The notes below the pieces were generated by a model, which ran no database searches, was not told the DNA's origin, and worked only from the letters and a program-made list of their open reading frames with translations. Source: an uncultured Bacteroidota bacterium (lineage in GTDB: Bacteria > Bacteroidota > Bacteroidia > Flavobacteriales > Flavobacteriaceae). From it: 64,000 bases of DNA. Where the stretch lies: NCBI GenBank assembly GCA_902546095.1, contig CACCIQ010000001.1, positions 2,501-66,500 on the forward strand. Reading direction: 5' to 3'. Positions 20,329 through 30,284 of this stretch are shown piece by piece. A program made the position numbers and the translations under genes. How positions within the stretch are numbered: position 1 is the stretch's first letter; each line of letters starts with the position of its first letter.

Positions 20329-23300
20329 ATGAGTATAATTGATTCAATACTAAATGTTTTTCTTGGTGACAAAGGAAAAAAGGATGTCAAAGAGGTAACT
20401 CCAATAGTTAATTCAGTTATTAAGTTTGAAGAAGAACTCTCTAAAATTAGTAATGATCAGCTAAGGTCGATTACTCAAGAATTCAAAGATGAAATTAAAC
20501 AACTAAATGATCCATTCTTGAGAGAAATTGAAGATATCAACAAAATTATTGAGAAATCTGAAAATATTGATGAGAATAATGCTAGTTACAAACAAATCAA
20601 AAAAATTCAAGACCAATATTTAGATAAAGTAGATGATTACTTAAATTCAATTTTACCAAAGGCTTTTGCTGTTGTTAAGGAAACAACTAAAAGATTTAAG
20701 AACAATAAAGAAATTAGTGTAAAAGCAACACCATTTGATGAAAATTTGTCATCAATTAAATCATATGTAAAATTAAATGGAAATAGTGCTATTTGGTCAA
20801 ACTCATGGGATGCTGCCGGAAAAAGTATTACATGGGATATGATTCACTACGATGTTCAATTAATAGGTGGTATTGCCTTACACCAAGGAAAAATAGCAGA
20901 AATGCAAACTGGTGAGGGAAAAACACTTGTTGCTACACTACCTGTCTATTTAAATGCTCTTTCAGGAAATGGTGTTCATTTAATTACCGTAAATGATTAT
21001 TTGGCAAAAAGAGATTGTGCATGGATGGCTCCAATATTTGAGTTTCATGGTTTAAGTGTAGATTGTATTGATAATTACAAGCCTCACTCGGAGGAAAGAA
21101 AGAAAGCCTATCTATGTGACATCACATACGGAACAAATAATGAATTTGGATTCGATTACCTTCGAGACAATATGGCTCATAAAAATGAAGATAGAGTTCA
21201 AAGAGAACATTCATACGCAATTGTTGATGAGGTAGATTCTGTACTTATAGATGATGCTAGAACTCCATTAATAATTTCTGGCCCAATTCCTCAAGGTGGA
21301 AATCATGAGTTTAATGAATTAAAATCAAAAATTTCATCTCTTGTACAAATTCAAAAACAGCTCGTAACAAAGATCTTATCAGAATCTAAAAAATTATACA
21401 GTGATGGAAATATCGAAGATGGAAGCTTCAAGTTATTACAAGCATTTAGAGGATTACCTAAAAATAAGGCTCTTATAAAATTTTTGAGTGAGGAAGGTAT
21501 AAAACAATCTTTATTAAAAACTGAAAATTTTTACATGCAGGACAATAATAGAGAAATGCCTAAAGTTGATGCTGATTTATACTTTACAATTGATGAAAAA
21601 AATAATCAAATTGAATTAACAGATAAAGGAGTAGAACAATTGTCAAAAGATATTAATGATCCAGGTTTCTTTGTTTTACCTGATGTTTCAATTGAAATAG
21701 CAAATATTGAATCAAAAGAATTAGAAATTGAAAAAGAAGCTGAGGAAAAAGAAAAATTATATTCCGATTTTAGTGAGAAAAGTGAAAGGATACACACTTT
21801 AAACCAATTATTAAAAGCATATACACTATTTGAAAAAGATATTGAATATGTTGTAATGGATAACAAGGTCAAGATTGTGGATGAACAAACCGGAAGAATT
21901 ATGGATGGAAGACGATACTCTGACGGTCTTCATCAAGCAATAGAGGCTAAAGAAAATGTAAAAATTGAAGATGCAACACAAACTTTTGCTACCATAACGC
22001 TTCAAAATTATTTTAGAAAATATAGAAAGCTTTCAGGAATGACAGGTACAGCTGTAACTGAAGCTGGTGAATTTTTAAATATTTATAAGCTAGATGTAAT
22101 GGTTATTCCAACTAATAAGCCTATTGCTAGAGATGATAGAAATGATTTAATATATAAAACAAAAAGAGAAAAGTATAACGCTGTCATAAACAATGTTATA
22201 AAATTAACTGAACAAGGACGACCAGTATTAATAGGAACAACATCAGTAGAAATATCAGAGCTACTTTCAAGAATGTTGGACAGAAAAAATATAAAACATA
22301 ATGTTCTTAACGCTAAACTTCACAAAAGAGAAGCTGATGTTGTTGCAGAGGCTGGAAAAGCTGGAGTTGTTACTATTGCTACAAACATGGCTGGTAGGGG
22401 TACTGACATAAAAATAAATGAAGAAATTAAAAATAAAGGGGGTCTCGCAATAATTGGAACTGAAAGACATGATTCAAGAAGAGTTGATAGACAATTAAGG
22501 GGAAGATCTGGAAGACAAGGTGACCCAGGAAGTTCACAATTCTATGTTTCACTTGAGGACAACCTAATGAGACTTTTTGGATCTGAAAGAGTTTCAAAAT
22601 TAATGGATAGAATGGGTCACAAAGAGGGTGAGGTCATACAACACTCGATGATGACAAAAACTATTGAGAGAGCTCAAAAGAAAGTAGAAGAAAATAACTT
22701 TGGTATAAGAAAAAGACTTCTTGAATATGATGATGTCATGAATGTCCAACGTGAAGCTATATATGAAAGGAGAAAAAATGCACTAGATGTAAATAAATTA
22801 AAGATTGATGTTGCTGATATGATTTATGACACGATAGCAAAAATTTATGATAATGCTAAAGTTGATAACGATTTTAAAGCCTTCGAATTCGAAATTATTA
22901 AGTGTTTCTCTACAACTTCACCTGTTACTAAAACTGAATTTGAAAATGAAAATGATGCCAAAGTAATTAATAAAACTTATGAAATTGTATTGAATTTTTA
23001 CAAAGAAAAAAACAAAGAGAATTCTGTAAAGGTATTTCCAATTGTAAAAAATGTTTATGAAAATCCTCAAAATAAATTTGAAAGAATTGTTGTCCCCTTC
23101 TCCGATGGTAAAAAAACCATGAATATTGTAACTAATCTTAAAGATGCGTACGAATCTAATGGTCAGGAATTAATTAATGATTTTGAAAAAAATATATCAC
23201 TAGCCATAATTGATGATACATGGAAAACTCATTTAAGAAAAATGGATGAACTAAAACAAGCTGTACAACTTGCAGTACATGAACAAAAGGATCCATTAGT

Positions 23301-23691
23301 TATTTACAAAAATGAAGCTTATAATTTATTTGAATCAATGATATTACAATTGAACACTGATATCTTATCATTTTTATTTAAAGGAACTTTACCTACAAGT
23401 AATCCAAATGAAATCAAAGAAGATAGACAAACTAGAAGAAGAGAAAAATATAACACCTCAAAAGAAGAGGTACTTAACAGTGATGAGCTAGCTAATAGGA
23501 ATCGTCAAGTAGGATCAAGTGTTTCGAACAATCAAAATGTAGTTGAAACTATTGTTCGCGAAAAACGTAAAATTGGAAGAAATGAGAGAATAAAAATTAA
23601 AAACTCTCAATCGGGTGAAATCAAAGAATTAAAATATAAACAAGCTGAACCTCTTTTACGATCCGGAAATTGGAGTATAATTGAAAATTAA
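20329..23691 (+). CDS. secA: preprotein translocase ATPase SecA
   Basis: A 1120-residue motor ATPase of the Sec pathway. Walker A lies in MQTGEGKTLVATLP, the DEAD-box equivalent is VDEVDSVLIDDARTPLIISG, and helicase motifs include GRGTDIKIN and RQLRGRSGRQGDPG. It is longer than the 900-residue E. coli protein because of an insertion of about 200 residues after the first nucleotide-binding fold (roughly 325-520), a feature of Bacteroidota SecA. The C-terminus ends in KYKQAEPLLRSGNW without the zinc-binding cysteines found in proteobacterial SecA. A glycosyltransferase gene follows after 5 bases. Confidence 0.97.
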   Translation: MSIIDSILNVFLGDKGKKDVKEVTPIVNSVIKFEEELSKISNDQLRSITQEFKDEIKQLNDPFLREIEDINKIIEKSENIDENNASYKQIKKIQDQYLDKVDDYLNSILPKAFAVVKETTKRFKNNKEISVKATPFDENLSSIKSYVKLNGNSAIWSNSWDAAGKSITWDMIHYDVQLIGGIALHQGKIAEMQTGEGKTLVATLPVYLNALSGNGVHLITVNDYLAKRDCAWMAPIFEFHGLSVDCIDNYKPHSEERKKAYLCDITYGTNNEFGFDYLRDNMAHKNEDRVQREHSYAIVDEVDSVLIDDARTPLIISGPIPQGGNHEFNELKSKISSLVQIQKQLVTKILSESKKLYSDGNIEDGSFKLLQAFRGLPKNKALIKFLSEEGIKQSLLKTENFYMQDNNREMPKVDADLYFTIDEKNNQIELTDKGVEQLSKDINDPGFFVLPDVSIEIANIESKELEIEKEAEEKEKLYSDFSEKSERIHTLNQLLKAYTLFEKDIEYVVMDNKVKIVDEQTGRIMDGRRYSDGLHQAIEAKENVKIEDATQTFATITLQNYFRKYRKLSGMTGTAVTEAGEFLNIYKLDVMVIPTNKPIARDDRNDLIYKTKREKYNAVINNVIKLTEQGRPVLIGTTSVEISELLSRMLDRKNIKHNVLNAKLHKREADVVAEAGKAGVVTIATNMAGRGTDIKINEEIKNKGGLAIIGTERHDSRRVDRQLRGRSGRQGDPGSSQFYVSLEDNLMRLFGSERVSKLMDRMGHKEGEVIQHSMMTKTIERAQKKVEENNFGIRKRLLEYDDVMNVQREAIYERRKNALDVNKLKIDVADMIYDTIAKIYDNAKVDNDFKAFEFEIIKCFSTTSPVTKTEFENENDAKVINKTYEIVLNFYKEKNKENSVKVFPIVKNVYENPQNKFERIVVPFSDGKKTMNIVTNLKDAYESNGQELINDFEKNISLAIIDDTWKTHLRKMDELKQAVQLAVHEQKDPLVIYKNEAYNLFESMILQLNTDILSFLFKGTLPTSNPNEIKEDRQTRRREKYNTSKEEVLNSDELANRNRQVGSSVSNNQNVVETIVREKRKIGRNERIKIKNSQSGEIKELKYKQAEPLLRSGNWSIIEN

Positions 23692-23696
23692 AATTA

Positions 23697-24788
23697 ATGA
23701 ATATCTTAGTTGTAGGTCCTGTTCCACCACTCAGAGGAGGTATTTCAGACTTCAATAATGAATTAATTTCCACTATAAATAAAAAACATAATATTTCTAT
23801 TTTATCATTTTCAATCCTTTACCCAAGATTTTTTTTTCCTGGAAAAAATCAATTTCACAACAAATCAGCTAATTTTAAAAAAATAAAAACGATAAATCCT
23901 TATAATCCATTTTCCTATCTGATTGTTAATAAATACTTAAAACATATAAATCCAGATGTAATATTATCGACTCATTGGAATCCTTTTTTTTCAATAACAT
24001 ATTCAATAATAAACAAAATTGTACCTAAACGAATTTTAAAAATTGGTTTATTACATAATATTAACAGTCATGAAAACAGAACATTAGATAGGTTTTTTAC
24101 CAATATTTATTTAAATAGCCTGAATAAATTTGTGACCCTATCAAAACATACATTAGATCAGATTTCTAACAAAAATGGGATTTCTTTATTCCATCCAATT
24201 CCTAATTTGAAACAAAAACTAATTAATAAAGATGAAATTATTAAAGATTTAAACATAAAATCAAGTAAAAAAATCTTTTTACACTTCGGAATAGTAAGAA
24301 AATACAAGGGATTAGAACTACTAATTAAATCTTTTAAGTTAGCATTCGAAAAAGATAATAATATTCATTTAGTTATTGTTGGTGAGTTTTATGATAACTT
24401 AAGAAATTATCAGGAATTACTTAAAAAATTAGATTTAGAAGAACATGTAACAATACACAATAAATTTGTAGCTGAATCTGAAATTAAAAAATGGTTTTCA
24501 ATTGCAGATTTTGTAATTCAAACAAACCTTAATGCTACTCAAAGCGGAATAATATCCATTGCAATATATTTTGAAAAAATTATTATTACTACTGCACAAG
24601 GTGGAATTAAAGAAATACTTAATGATGGTAATTCATTTATCTGTGAGAAAAACTCAAAATCAATAAGTGATAATATTTTAAATGCAATTGATTCAGATTT
24701 GAAAGAAAAAACTGAACAAATAAAAATTTTAAAGAAAAAATTAAATTGGGATAGTTTTTCTAAGCAACTTTTAGACTTTATAAAATGA
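23697..24788 (+). CDS. glycosyltransferase, family 4 type
   Basis: A 363-residue GT-B fold glycosyltransferase. The N-terminus VVGPVPPLRGGISDFN is the glycine-rich start of GT4 enzymes. The second domain has FGIVRKYKGLELLI and HLVIVGEF, and the nucleotide-sugar region around TQSGIISIA, where the usual E-x7-E motif is only weakly kept. It starts 5 bases after secA and overlaps the sulfatase by 4. Donor and acceptor cannot be read. The link to the sulfatase suggests glycan work, but genomic position alone is weak evidence. Confidence 0.85.
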   Translation: MNILVVGPVPPLRGGISDFNNELISTINKKHNISILSFSILYPRFFFPGKNQFHNKSANFKKIKTINPYNPFSYLIVNKYLKHINPDVILSTHWNPFFSITYSIINKIVPKRILKIGLLHNINSHENRTLDRFFTNIYLNSLNKFVTLSKHTLDQISNKNGISLFHPIPNLKQKLINKDEIIKDLNIKSSKKIFLHFGIVRKYKGLELLIKSFKLAFEKDNNIHLVIVGEFYDNLRNYQELLKKLDLEEHVTIHNKFVAESEIKKWFSIADFVIQTNLNATQSGIISIAIYFEKIIITTAQGGIKEILNDGNSFICEKNSKSISDNILNAIDSDLKEKTEQIKILKKKLNWDSFSKQLLDFIK

Positions 24789-26533
24789 TAAGAAGAATTT
24801 TTTACATAATATTTTTTTCTTTTTTGTTTTTTTCATGTGAAAAGAATTTAAATCCTAATGTTTTGATATTCATGACAGATGACCAAGGTTGGGGAGATTT
24901 AAGTATTCATGGAAATACAAATCTAAAAACACCAAATATTGATAGTTTCGCTAAAAATGGAGCATCCTTTTCAAGATTTTATGTTAGTCCAGTTTGTGCT
25001 CCGACAAGAGCGGAACTACTAACTGGAAAATATTTTGTTAGGACAGGAGTTAACGGAGTTACAAGAGGATATGAAAGAATGAATACTAACGAAAAAATTA
25101 TTTCCAATTATTTTAAAGAGAAAAGTTATTCTACTGGGCTATTTGGAAAATGGCATAATGGATCTCAACCTCCGTATCATCCAAATTCAAGGGGATTTGA
25201 CGAGTTTTATGGTTTTACATCGGGCCACTGGGGTAATTATTTTGATCCTATTTTGGAGAGAAATGGTGAATTAGTTAGAGGAAAGGGTTATATAAATGAT
25301 GATATTACAAATAATGCTATTTCGTATATAAAAAATTCATCTAAACCCTTCTTCACTTTTGTTTCATATAACACACCCCACTCGCCTATGCAAGTGCCCG
25401 ATAAGTATTCAAAGGAAAAAAAAGTTATTCTTAAAGGAAGATATTCTAAGAGAGAAAATGTAGAAAAAACAAAAGCAGCATTAGGAATGATTGAAAATAT
25501 TGATGAAAATGTTGGAAAAATTATTAAAACGCTTAAGGAAATTGGTAAATATGAAGACACAATCATTATTTTTTTGAGTGATAATGGACCAAATGGGAAT
25601 AGATGGAATAATGAGTTAAAAGAAAGAAAAGGAAGTACTAATGAAGGTGGTGTAAGAGTTCCATTTTTTATTCAATGGCCAAATAAAATTAAACCAGGTA
25701 TCAAAATTAAACAAGTTACAAGTGCACTGGATGTGTTTCCAACACTAACAGATCTAATTGATAGTCCAACTGGGATAAATTTTGATGGGAAAAGTTTCAA
25801 AAAATATATTAAAAATCCTGATTTATTAGATAATCAAAGAAAGATATTTTCATTCTGGAATAATAGATTGAGTGTAAGAAATAATGAATATATCTTAGAC
25901 TACAATGATAAACTATATGACCTGAGTAATGACCATAGCCAATATTATGCTATTAATGAAGAAAAAGTATATGAATATGAGGAATTAAAAGAGGCTAAGA
26001 GAATTTGGAGAGAATCAATTAATGAAATAATTAAAAAAAATAAACGAAGACCATTCACAATTAATTACAAGAATTCCAATTATACTCATTTACCAGCAAG
26101 AGATGCTGAGATAACAGGTAAATTACAAAGATCTTCAATACATGCAAACTGTTCATTTATAGAAAATTGGAAAAGTTCTGATGATTACATTTATTGGGAT
26201 GTTGATGTGTTAGAAAATGGTACTAAATCTGTTGAATTATATTACACATTGCCTGAAGAAAGTGTTGGCACTGAAATTGCACTAGAATTTGAAGATCAAA
26301 TAATTAAGAAAACTATTGATGATTTTCATGATCCAAGCCTAGAAGGATTTGACGAGGATAAGATAAAAAGAATAGAATCCTATACCAAGGATTTTAAAAA
26401 AATAAATATTGGAGAACTAAGTTTTAAAAAAGGAATAAGTAGACTGAAACTCAAAACAACAATAATAAAAGGAAACAAATCTATAGACTTTAGGTTATTA
26501 ATTTTAAAAAATAAAAATGAAAAAAGCTCTTAG
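24785..26533 (+). CDS. lipoprotein sulfatase (S1 family arylsulfatase)
   Basis: A 582-residue exported sulfatase. A lipobox (FFSC, Cys18) suggests membrane anchoring. Metal ligands D32-D33 lie in MTDDQGWGD, and the formylglycine motif is CAPTR with C71, followed by AELLTGKY. The histidines of the active site lie in GKWHNG and NTPHSPMQ. Residues about 430-582 form an extra beta-rich C-terminal domain rather than the usual short sulfatase subdomain, possibly sugar-binding. Activation needs a formylglycine-generating or anaerobic maturase enzyme, not found in this window. It overlaps the glycosyltransferase (4 bases) and msrA (17 bases). Confidence 0.9.
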   Translation: MIRRIFYIIFFSFLFFSCEKNLNPNVLIFMTDDQGWGDLSIHGNTNLKTPNIDSFAKNGASFSRFYVSPVCAPTRAELLTGKYFVRTGVNGVTRGYERMNTNEKIISNYFKEKSYSTGLFGKWHNGSQPPYHPNSRGFDEFYGFTSGHWGNYFDPILERNGELVRGKGYINDDITNNAISYIKNSSKPFFTFVSYNTPHSPMQVPDKYSKEKKVILKGRYSKRENVEKTKAALGMIENIDENVGKIIKTLKEIGKYEDTIIIFLSDNGPNGNRWNNELKERKGSTNEGGVRVPFFIQWPNKIKPGIKIKQVTSALDVFPTLTDLIDSPTGINFDGKSFKKYIKNPDLLDNQRKIFSFWNNRLSVRNNEYILDYNDKLYDLSNDHSQYYAINEEKVYEYEELKEAKRIWRESINEIIKKNKRRPFTINYKNSNYTHLPARDAEITGKLQRSSIHANCSFIENWKSSDDYIYWDVDVLENGTKSVELYYTLPEESVGTEIALEFEDQIIKKTIDDFHDPSLEGFDEDKIKRIESYTKDFKKINIGELSFKKGISRLKLKTTIIKGNKSIDFRLLILKNKNEKSS

Positions 26534-27101
26534 TGTTATATTAATGATATTTTTTATTCAGTCTAATGCTCAAGACATGAAAGAGGCATATTTTGCATCT
26601 GGTTGTTTTTGGTGTGTTGAATCTATTTATGAAAGTTTAATTGGTGTTGATAAAGTAGAATCAGGCTATTCTGGTGGTTATACTAAAAATCCCACTTATT
26701 ACACAGTTTTAACAGGGAGAACAGGACATGCTGAAGCCATAAAGGTTTATTATGATTCAAATAAAATTAGTTTTAATGAATTAGTTAAAGTTTTTTTTGG
26801 ATCACATGACCCAACTACTCTAAATAGGCAAGGACCAGATAGAGGAACACACTACAGATCCATTGCATTTTATAGCAATGAGAATGAAAAAAAGATTATA
26901 AATGAAGAAATTAAGCGTTTACTAAAAAATAAAACCTACCCAAAAATTGTTACAGAAGTTAAAAAGTTTGATGTGTTTTATATAGCTGAAGATTATCACC
27001 AAGACTACAAAGAAAAAAACCCTAACAATGCTTATATATGGAATGTTTCTGTTCCTAGAATTAATAAGTTTAAATCAAAGTTTTCTGAATTGTTGAAATA
27101 A
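26517..27101 (+). CDS. msrA: peptide methionine sulfoxide reductase A, exported
   Basis: A 194-residue MsrA with catalytic C30 in the GCFWC motif, then SGYSGG and the GHAEAI and YRSIAFY segments of the family. Unlike the usual cytoplasmic enzyme it begins with a signal peptide (IFFIQSNAQ, cleavage about residue 19), so it probably repairs oxidised methionine in envelope proteins. The ATG lies inside the sulfatase 3' end, suggesting translational coupling. No msrB domain is fused. Confidence 0.94.
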   Translation: MKKALSVILMIFFIQSNAQDMKEAYFASGCFWCVESIYESLIGVDKVESGYSGGYTKNPTYYTVLTGRTGHAEAIKVYYDSNKISFNELVKVFFGSHDPTTLNRQGPDRGTHYRSIAFYSNENEKKIINEEIKRLLKNKTYPKIVTEVKKFDVFYIAEDYHQDYKEKNPNNAYIWNVSVPRINKFKSKFSELLK

Positions 27102-27103
27102 AA

Positions 27104-27718
27104 TTAACCTTTAAGCTTTGCCAATCCAAAAAAATATAATTTGTAAAATAAATAACCTGACAATAGTCCGTATACAGCCCCAAAAATGATATCCGTGGGA
27201 AAATGGACACCTAAGTAAATTCTGCTGTAAGAAATAATGGTTGCCCAAATAAATAAAAAAGACATATATAATCTGTAATTCTTTTTTGTATTTAGATAAA
27301 TAAAGATTGCAAATGCAAATGTGTTAGCAGAATGAGCTGAAAAAAAACCGTAAAGACCACCACATCCCTCCTTGACAATTCTTATAAAATGAGATATGTC
27401 AGGATTATGACAGGGTCTTAATCTTTCAAAATAATCTTTAAAAAAATTACTTGACTGATCTGTAAATATTATTAGAATAGTTGCAATTAATATAAAAAAA
27501 ATTCGATTTCTATTTTTAGGTTTAGACTCATAAAAAGATAAAAATCCAAGTAAAGAATTATTTACTCTTCCCGGTAAGTAAAATAACATTATAATCAGAT
27601 ATAAAATATACCATGTTTCCTTGTTAGATATAGTGAGCCAAATTTTATCAAAATTATCGGAACCTAATGAATTTAAAAAAATGAATAGTGACTGATCTAG
27701 TTCTAAAATAAAGTCCAT
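27104..27718 (-). CDS. PAP2 superfamily membrane phosphatase
   Basis: A 204-residue membrane protein with five or six helices and the three PAP2 motifs: K-x6-RP (KDYFERLRP), a variant second motif FFSAHS in place of PSGH, and SR-x5-H-x3-D (SRIYLGVHFPTD). Members dephosphorylate undecaprenyl pyrophosphate, phosphatidic acid or lipid A; the choice cannot be read here. It is the last gene of the minus-strand run grpE-dnaJ-response regulator-M28-PAP2, 3 bases after the peptidase. Confidence 0.9.
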   Translation of the reverse strand: MDFILELDQSLFIFLNSLGSDNFDKIWLTISNKETWYILYLIIMLFYLPGRVNNSLLGFLSFYESKPKNRNRIFFILIATILIIFTDQSSNFFKDYFERLRPCHNPDISHFIRIVKEGCGGLYGFFSAHSANTFAFAIFIYLNTKKNYRLYMSFLFIWATIISYSRIYLGVHFPTDIIFGAVYGLLSGYLFYKLYFFGLAKLKG

Positions 27719-27721
27719 TAA

Positions 27722-29095
27722 TCAATCATTTAAGCCATATTTGTCAAAAAGATAAACCAAAGATGCAACTGCTGATGAACCCATTTCTAATTCTCTTTTA
27801 TTTATGGCGTCGAATGTATCAATTTCAGTGTGATGGTAATCAAAGTATCTTTGTGAGTTAGGTCTTAAGCCTGATAAAACGTTATAATCCGTTCTTAAAT
27901 TAGAAATATCTGCTCCACTCCCACCTTTAATGAATACGTTAATAAAATATGGGGCAAATAATTTTTTCCATTCTAAGATTCTTAAAAAATTTGAATCATT
28001 ACATGTAAAAGAAAAACCTAAAGGTCTAAATCCACCTGCATCAGACTCAATTGCAAAAATATGATTTAAACCCTCTTTATCAGCAATTTCTTTATACTTG
28101 AGTGATCCTCTTAATCCATTTTCTTCATTCATAAACAAAACAACTCTTATTGTTCTTTTAGGTTTATAATCTATTTTACTAAATAAATTAATGAGATCCA
28201 TTGAATGTACTACTCCTGCTCCATCATCATGACTTCCATCTCCAATATCCCACGAATCTAAATGTCCTCCAACTAAAATAACTTCATCAGGGTACATTGT
28301 TCCTTTTTTTTCAGCAATTACATTGTATGATTGAGCATCAGGGAGTTGTTTGCATTGTTGTCTTAGTAAGAATTTTAGGTTAGGGTTAATTTTTAATAAA
28401 CTACTCAATTTATCAGCACCATTTGTACTTATTGCTGCTGCAGGAATTCTTTTGCTAATTGGAAGAGTACCGTATGTTAAACCTCCAGTGTGAGGAAAAT
28501 CATCATTTCTTAATGTCATTGATCTAACAATAACTCCAATAGCACCATATTTTGAAGCCTCTAGTGCACCAAGTGCTCGTTGATCAACAGCAGTTCCATA
28601 AGCTGTAAATGTTGTAATAAACTTTGGATCCATAGGACGGTTAAAGAAAACTATTTTACCATCAATTTTTTCTTTACCTAATAATTTTAGTTCATCAATT
28701 GACTTAACTTCTATTACATTTGATTTGATTCCAACAGAAGGTGTTGCAACAGAACCGCCCAAGGCAGCTACTGGGACATTAAAAGTAACACCCGGTTCGG
28801 TTTCGATTAAAGCAAACTCTTTCGGTCCCCTAACCCATCTTGGTACCATTACAGGTTGCAACCACACTTTATCAAAATTTAATTTATCTAATTCCTTTTT
28901 TGACCATTCCACAGCTAATTGCGCCTCATATGATCCAGAAAGCCTACCTCCAATTTCATTTGATAGGTAATCTAACCATGAATAAGCTTTACTTTCTGTA
29001 AAGCCAGCTTCGAATATATCTTTGATTACTTTTTCGTCTTGCCCAAAATTATTAAGAGAAATAAAGAAAAATAGAATGATAAATATTTTTTTCAT
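27722..29095 (-). CDS. M28 family zinc carboxypeptidase/aminopeptidase, secreted
   Basis: A 457-residue exported peptidase with an N-terminal signal peptide (about residues 1-18). A PA domain sits in the middle (about 130-250). The zinc catalytic domain carries GGHLDSWDIGDGSHDDGAG, the general-base region NEENGLRGS, ESDAGG, and the final His in YHHTEID. The layout resembles carboxypeptidase Q (PGCP). It is probably periplasmic or surface exposed and cleaves short peptides. It follows the response regulator by 4 bases. Confidence 0.92.
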   Translation of the reverse strand: MKKIFIILFFFISLNNFGQDEKVIKDIFEAGFTESKAYSWLDYLSNEIGGRLSGSYEAQLAVEWSKKELDKLNFDKVWLQPVMVPRWVRGPKEFALIETEPGVTFNVPVAALGGSVATPSVGIKSNVIEVKSIDELKLLGKEKIDGKIVFFNRPMDPKFITTFTAYGTAVDQRALGALEASKYGAIGVIVRSMTLRNDDFPHTGGLTYGTLPISKRIPAAAISTNGADKLSSLLKINPNLKFLLRQQCKQLPDAQSYNVIAEKKGTMYPDEVILVGGHLDSWDIGDGSHDDGAGVVHSMDLINLFSKIDYKPKRTIRVVLFMNEENGLRGSLKYKEIADKEGLNHIFAIESDAGGFRPLGFSFTCNDSNFLRILEWKKLFAPYFINVFIKGGSGADISNLRTDYNVLSGLRPNSQRYFDYHHTEIDTFDAINKRELEMGSSAVASLVYLFDKYGLND

Positions 29096-29099
29096 AAAC

Positions 29100-30263
29100 T
29101 TATTTACCTGAGAATTTAATAACGTCCTTTTCAGTTATATTATCAGATTCAACTAAAATAATAAGTCTTTCAACAACATTTCTTAATTCACGAACATTAC
29201 CTGGCCAACTGTAGCTAGCAAGCTTTTTCAATGCTTTATTATCAATTGTAATTAAATTCTTGTCATATTGAACGGAGATTTGGTCCAAAAAGAAACTAAC
29301 AAGTTCGGGAATGTCATCTTTTCTATCATCAAGTTTCGGGACATTAAGTTCAATGACTGAAATTCTATGGTATAAATCTTCCCTAAACTTATTAGATGAA
29401 ATTAAATTCTTAACATTTTTATTAGTAGCAGCTATTACTCTTGTATCTACAAAAATATCTTTTTCACTTCCAACTTTTTGAATCTTATTTTCTTGAATAG
29501 CTCTTAAAACTTTTGATTGGGCAGATAAACTCATGTCTCCAATTTCATCAAGGAATAAAGTACCGTTATTTGCTGCTTCAAACTTTCCTGTTCTATCTTT
29601 GTGAGCAGAAGTAAAAGAACCTTTAAGGTGACCAAAAAGTTCACTTTCAATTAGCTCTGATGGTATTGCAGCACAATTTACTTCAACAAAAGGCCCATCA
29701 TTTCTTAAACTATTCAAATGAATTTGACGAGCAACTAATTCTTTACCTGCTCCATTTGGACCAAGAATAAGTACTTTAGCATTTGTTGGTGATATTTTTA
29801 CGATTAGATCTTTTAATTCTACAATTTTTTTAGACTCTCCGACAATTTCAAACTTACCAGTCTTGATAGTTTTTTTAACTTTTTTTCCTCCTCCAGATTT
29901 TGATTTTAATGCACCTCTTACAGAATTTAATAAGTTATTTAGGTCAGGTGGTTTCTCGATGTAATCAAATGCACCAATTCTCATCGCCTTGACTGCAGTT
30001 TTTAGGTCACCGTGACCAGATATCATTATTACATTCGTTTCTTGATTATATTTTTTTGTAAAATTGAGTACATCAATTCCATCTTTTTTGGGCATCTTGA
30101 TATCACAAATAACTAAATCATAATTATCTGATTTAATTTTTTTTTCGGCATCTACACCATCAATTGCTTCATCAATAATGAATTTAGAATTTTCTTCGGA
30201 AAGAACTTTTTTTAAAACCCTTCTTATTGCATCTTCATCCTCAACTATTAAAATTTTTGACAT
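29100..30263 (-). CDS. sigma-54-type response regulator without DNA-binding domain
   Basis: A 387-residue two-domain regulator: receiver domain (1-120, phosphoacceptor D54 in VICDIKMP, with K104) and AAA+ sigma-54 activation domain (about 140-370). The Walker A motif is GPNGAGKE (168-175) instead of the usual G-E-S-G-T-G-K-E, Walker B is LFLDE (236-240), and the sigma-54 contact loop is GSFTSA (215-220) rather than GAFTGA. The protein ends soon after WPGNVRELRN, so the C-terminal Fis-type helix-turn-helix of NtrC relatives is absent. It therefore probably acts without specific DNA binding, or through a partner. It lies 21 bases after dnaJ. No histidine kinase gene is adjacent. Confidence 0.92.
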   Translation of the reverse strand: MSKILIVEDEDAIRRVLKKVLSEENSKFIIDEAIDGVDAEKKIKSDNYDLVICDIKMPKKDGIDVLNFTKKYNQETNVIMISGHGDLKTAVKAMRIGAFDYIEKPPDLNNLLNSVRGALKSKSGGGKKVKKTIKTGKFEIVGESKKIVELKDLIVKISPTNAKVLILGPNGAGKELVARQIHLNSLRNDGPFVEVNCAAIPSELIESELFGHLKGSFTSAHKDRTGKFEAANNGTLFLDEIGDMSLSAQSKVLRAIQENKIQKVGSEKDIFVDTRVIAATNKNVKNLISSNKFREDLYHRISVIELNVPKLDDRKDDIPELVSFFLDQISVQYDKNLITIDNKALKKLASYSWPGNVRELRNVVERLIILVESDNITEKDVIKFSGK

Positions 30264-30284
30264 ATATTATATTGAATTGTAAAG

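Noticed and set aside
21606-21872. Antisense ORFs within secA and other large genes
   Set aside because: They are frame shadows of well-supported genes, without start context or recognisable protein features.
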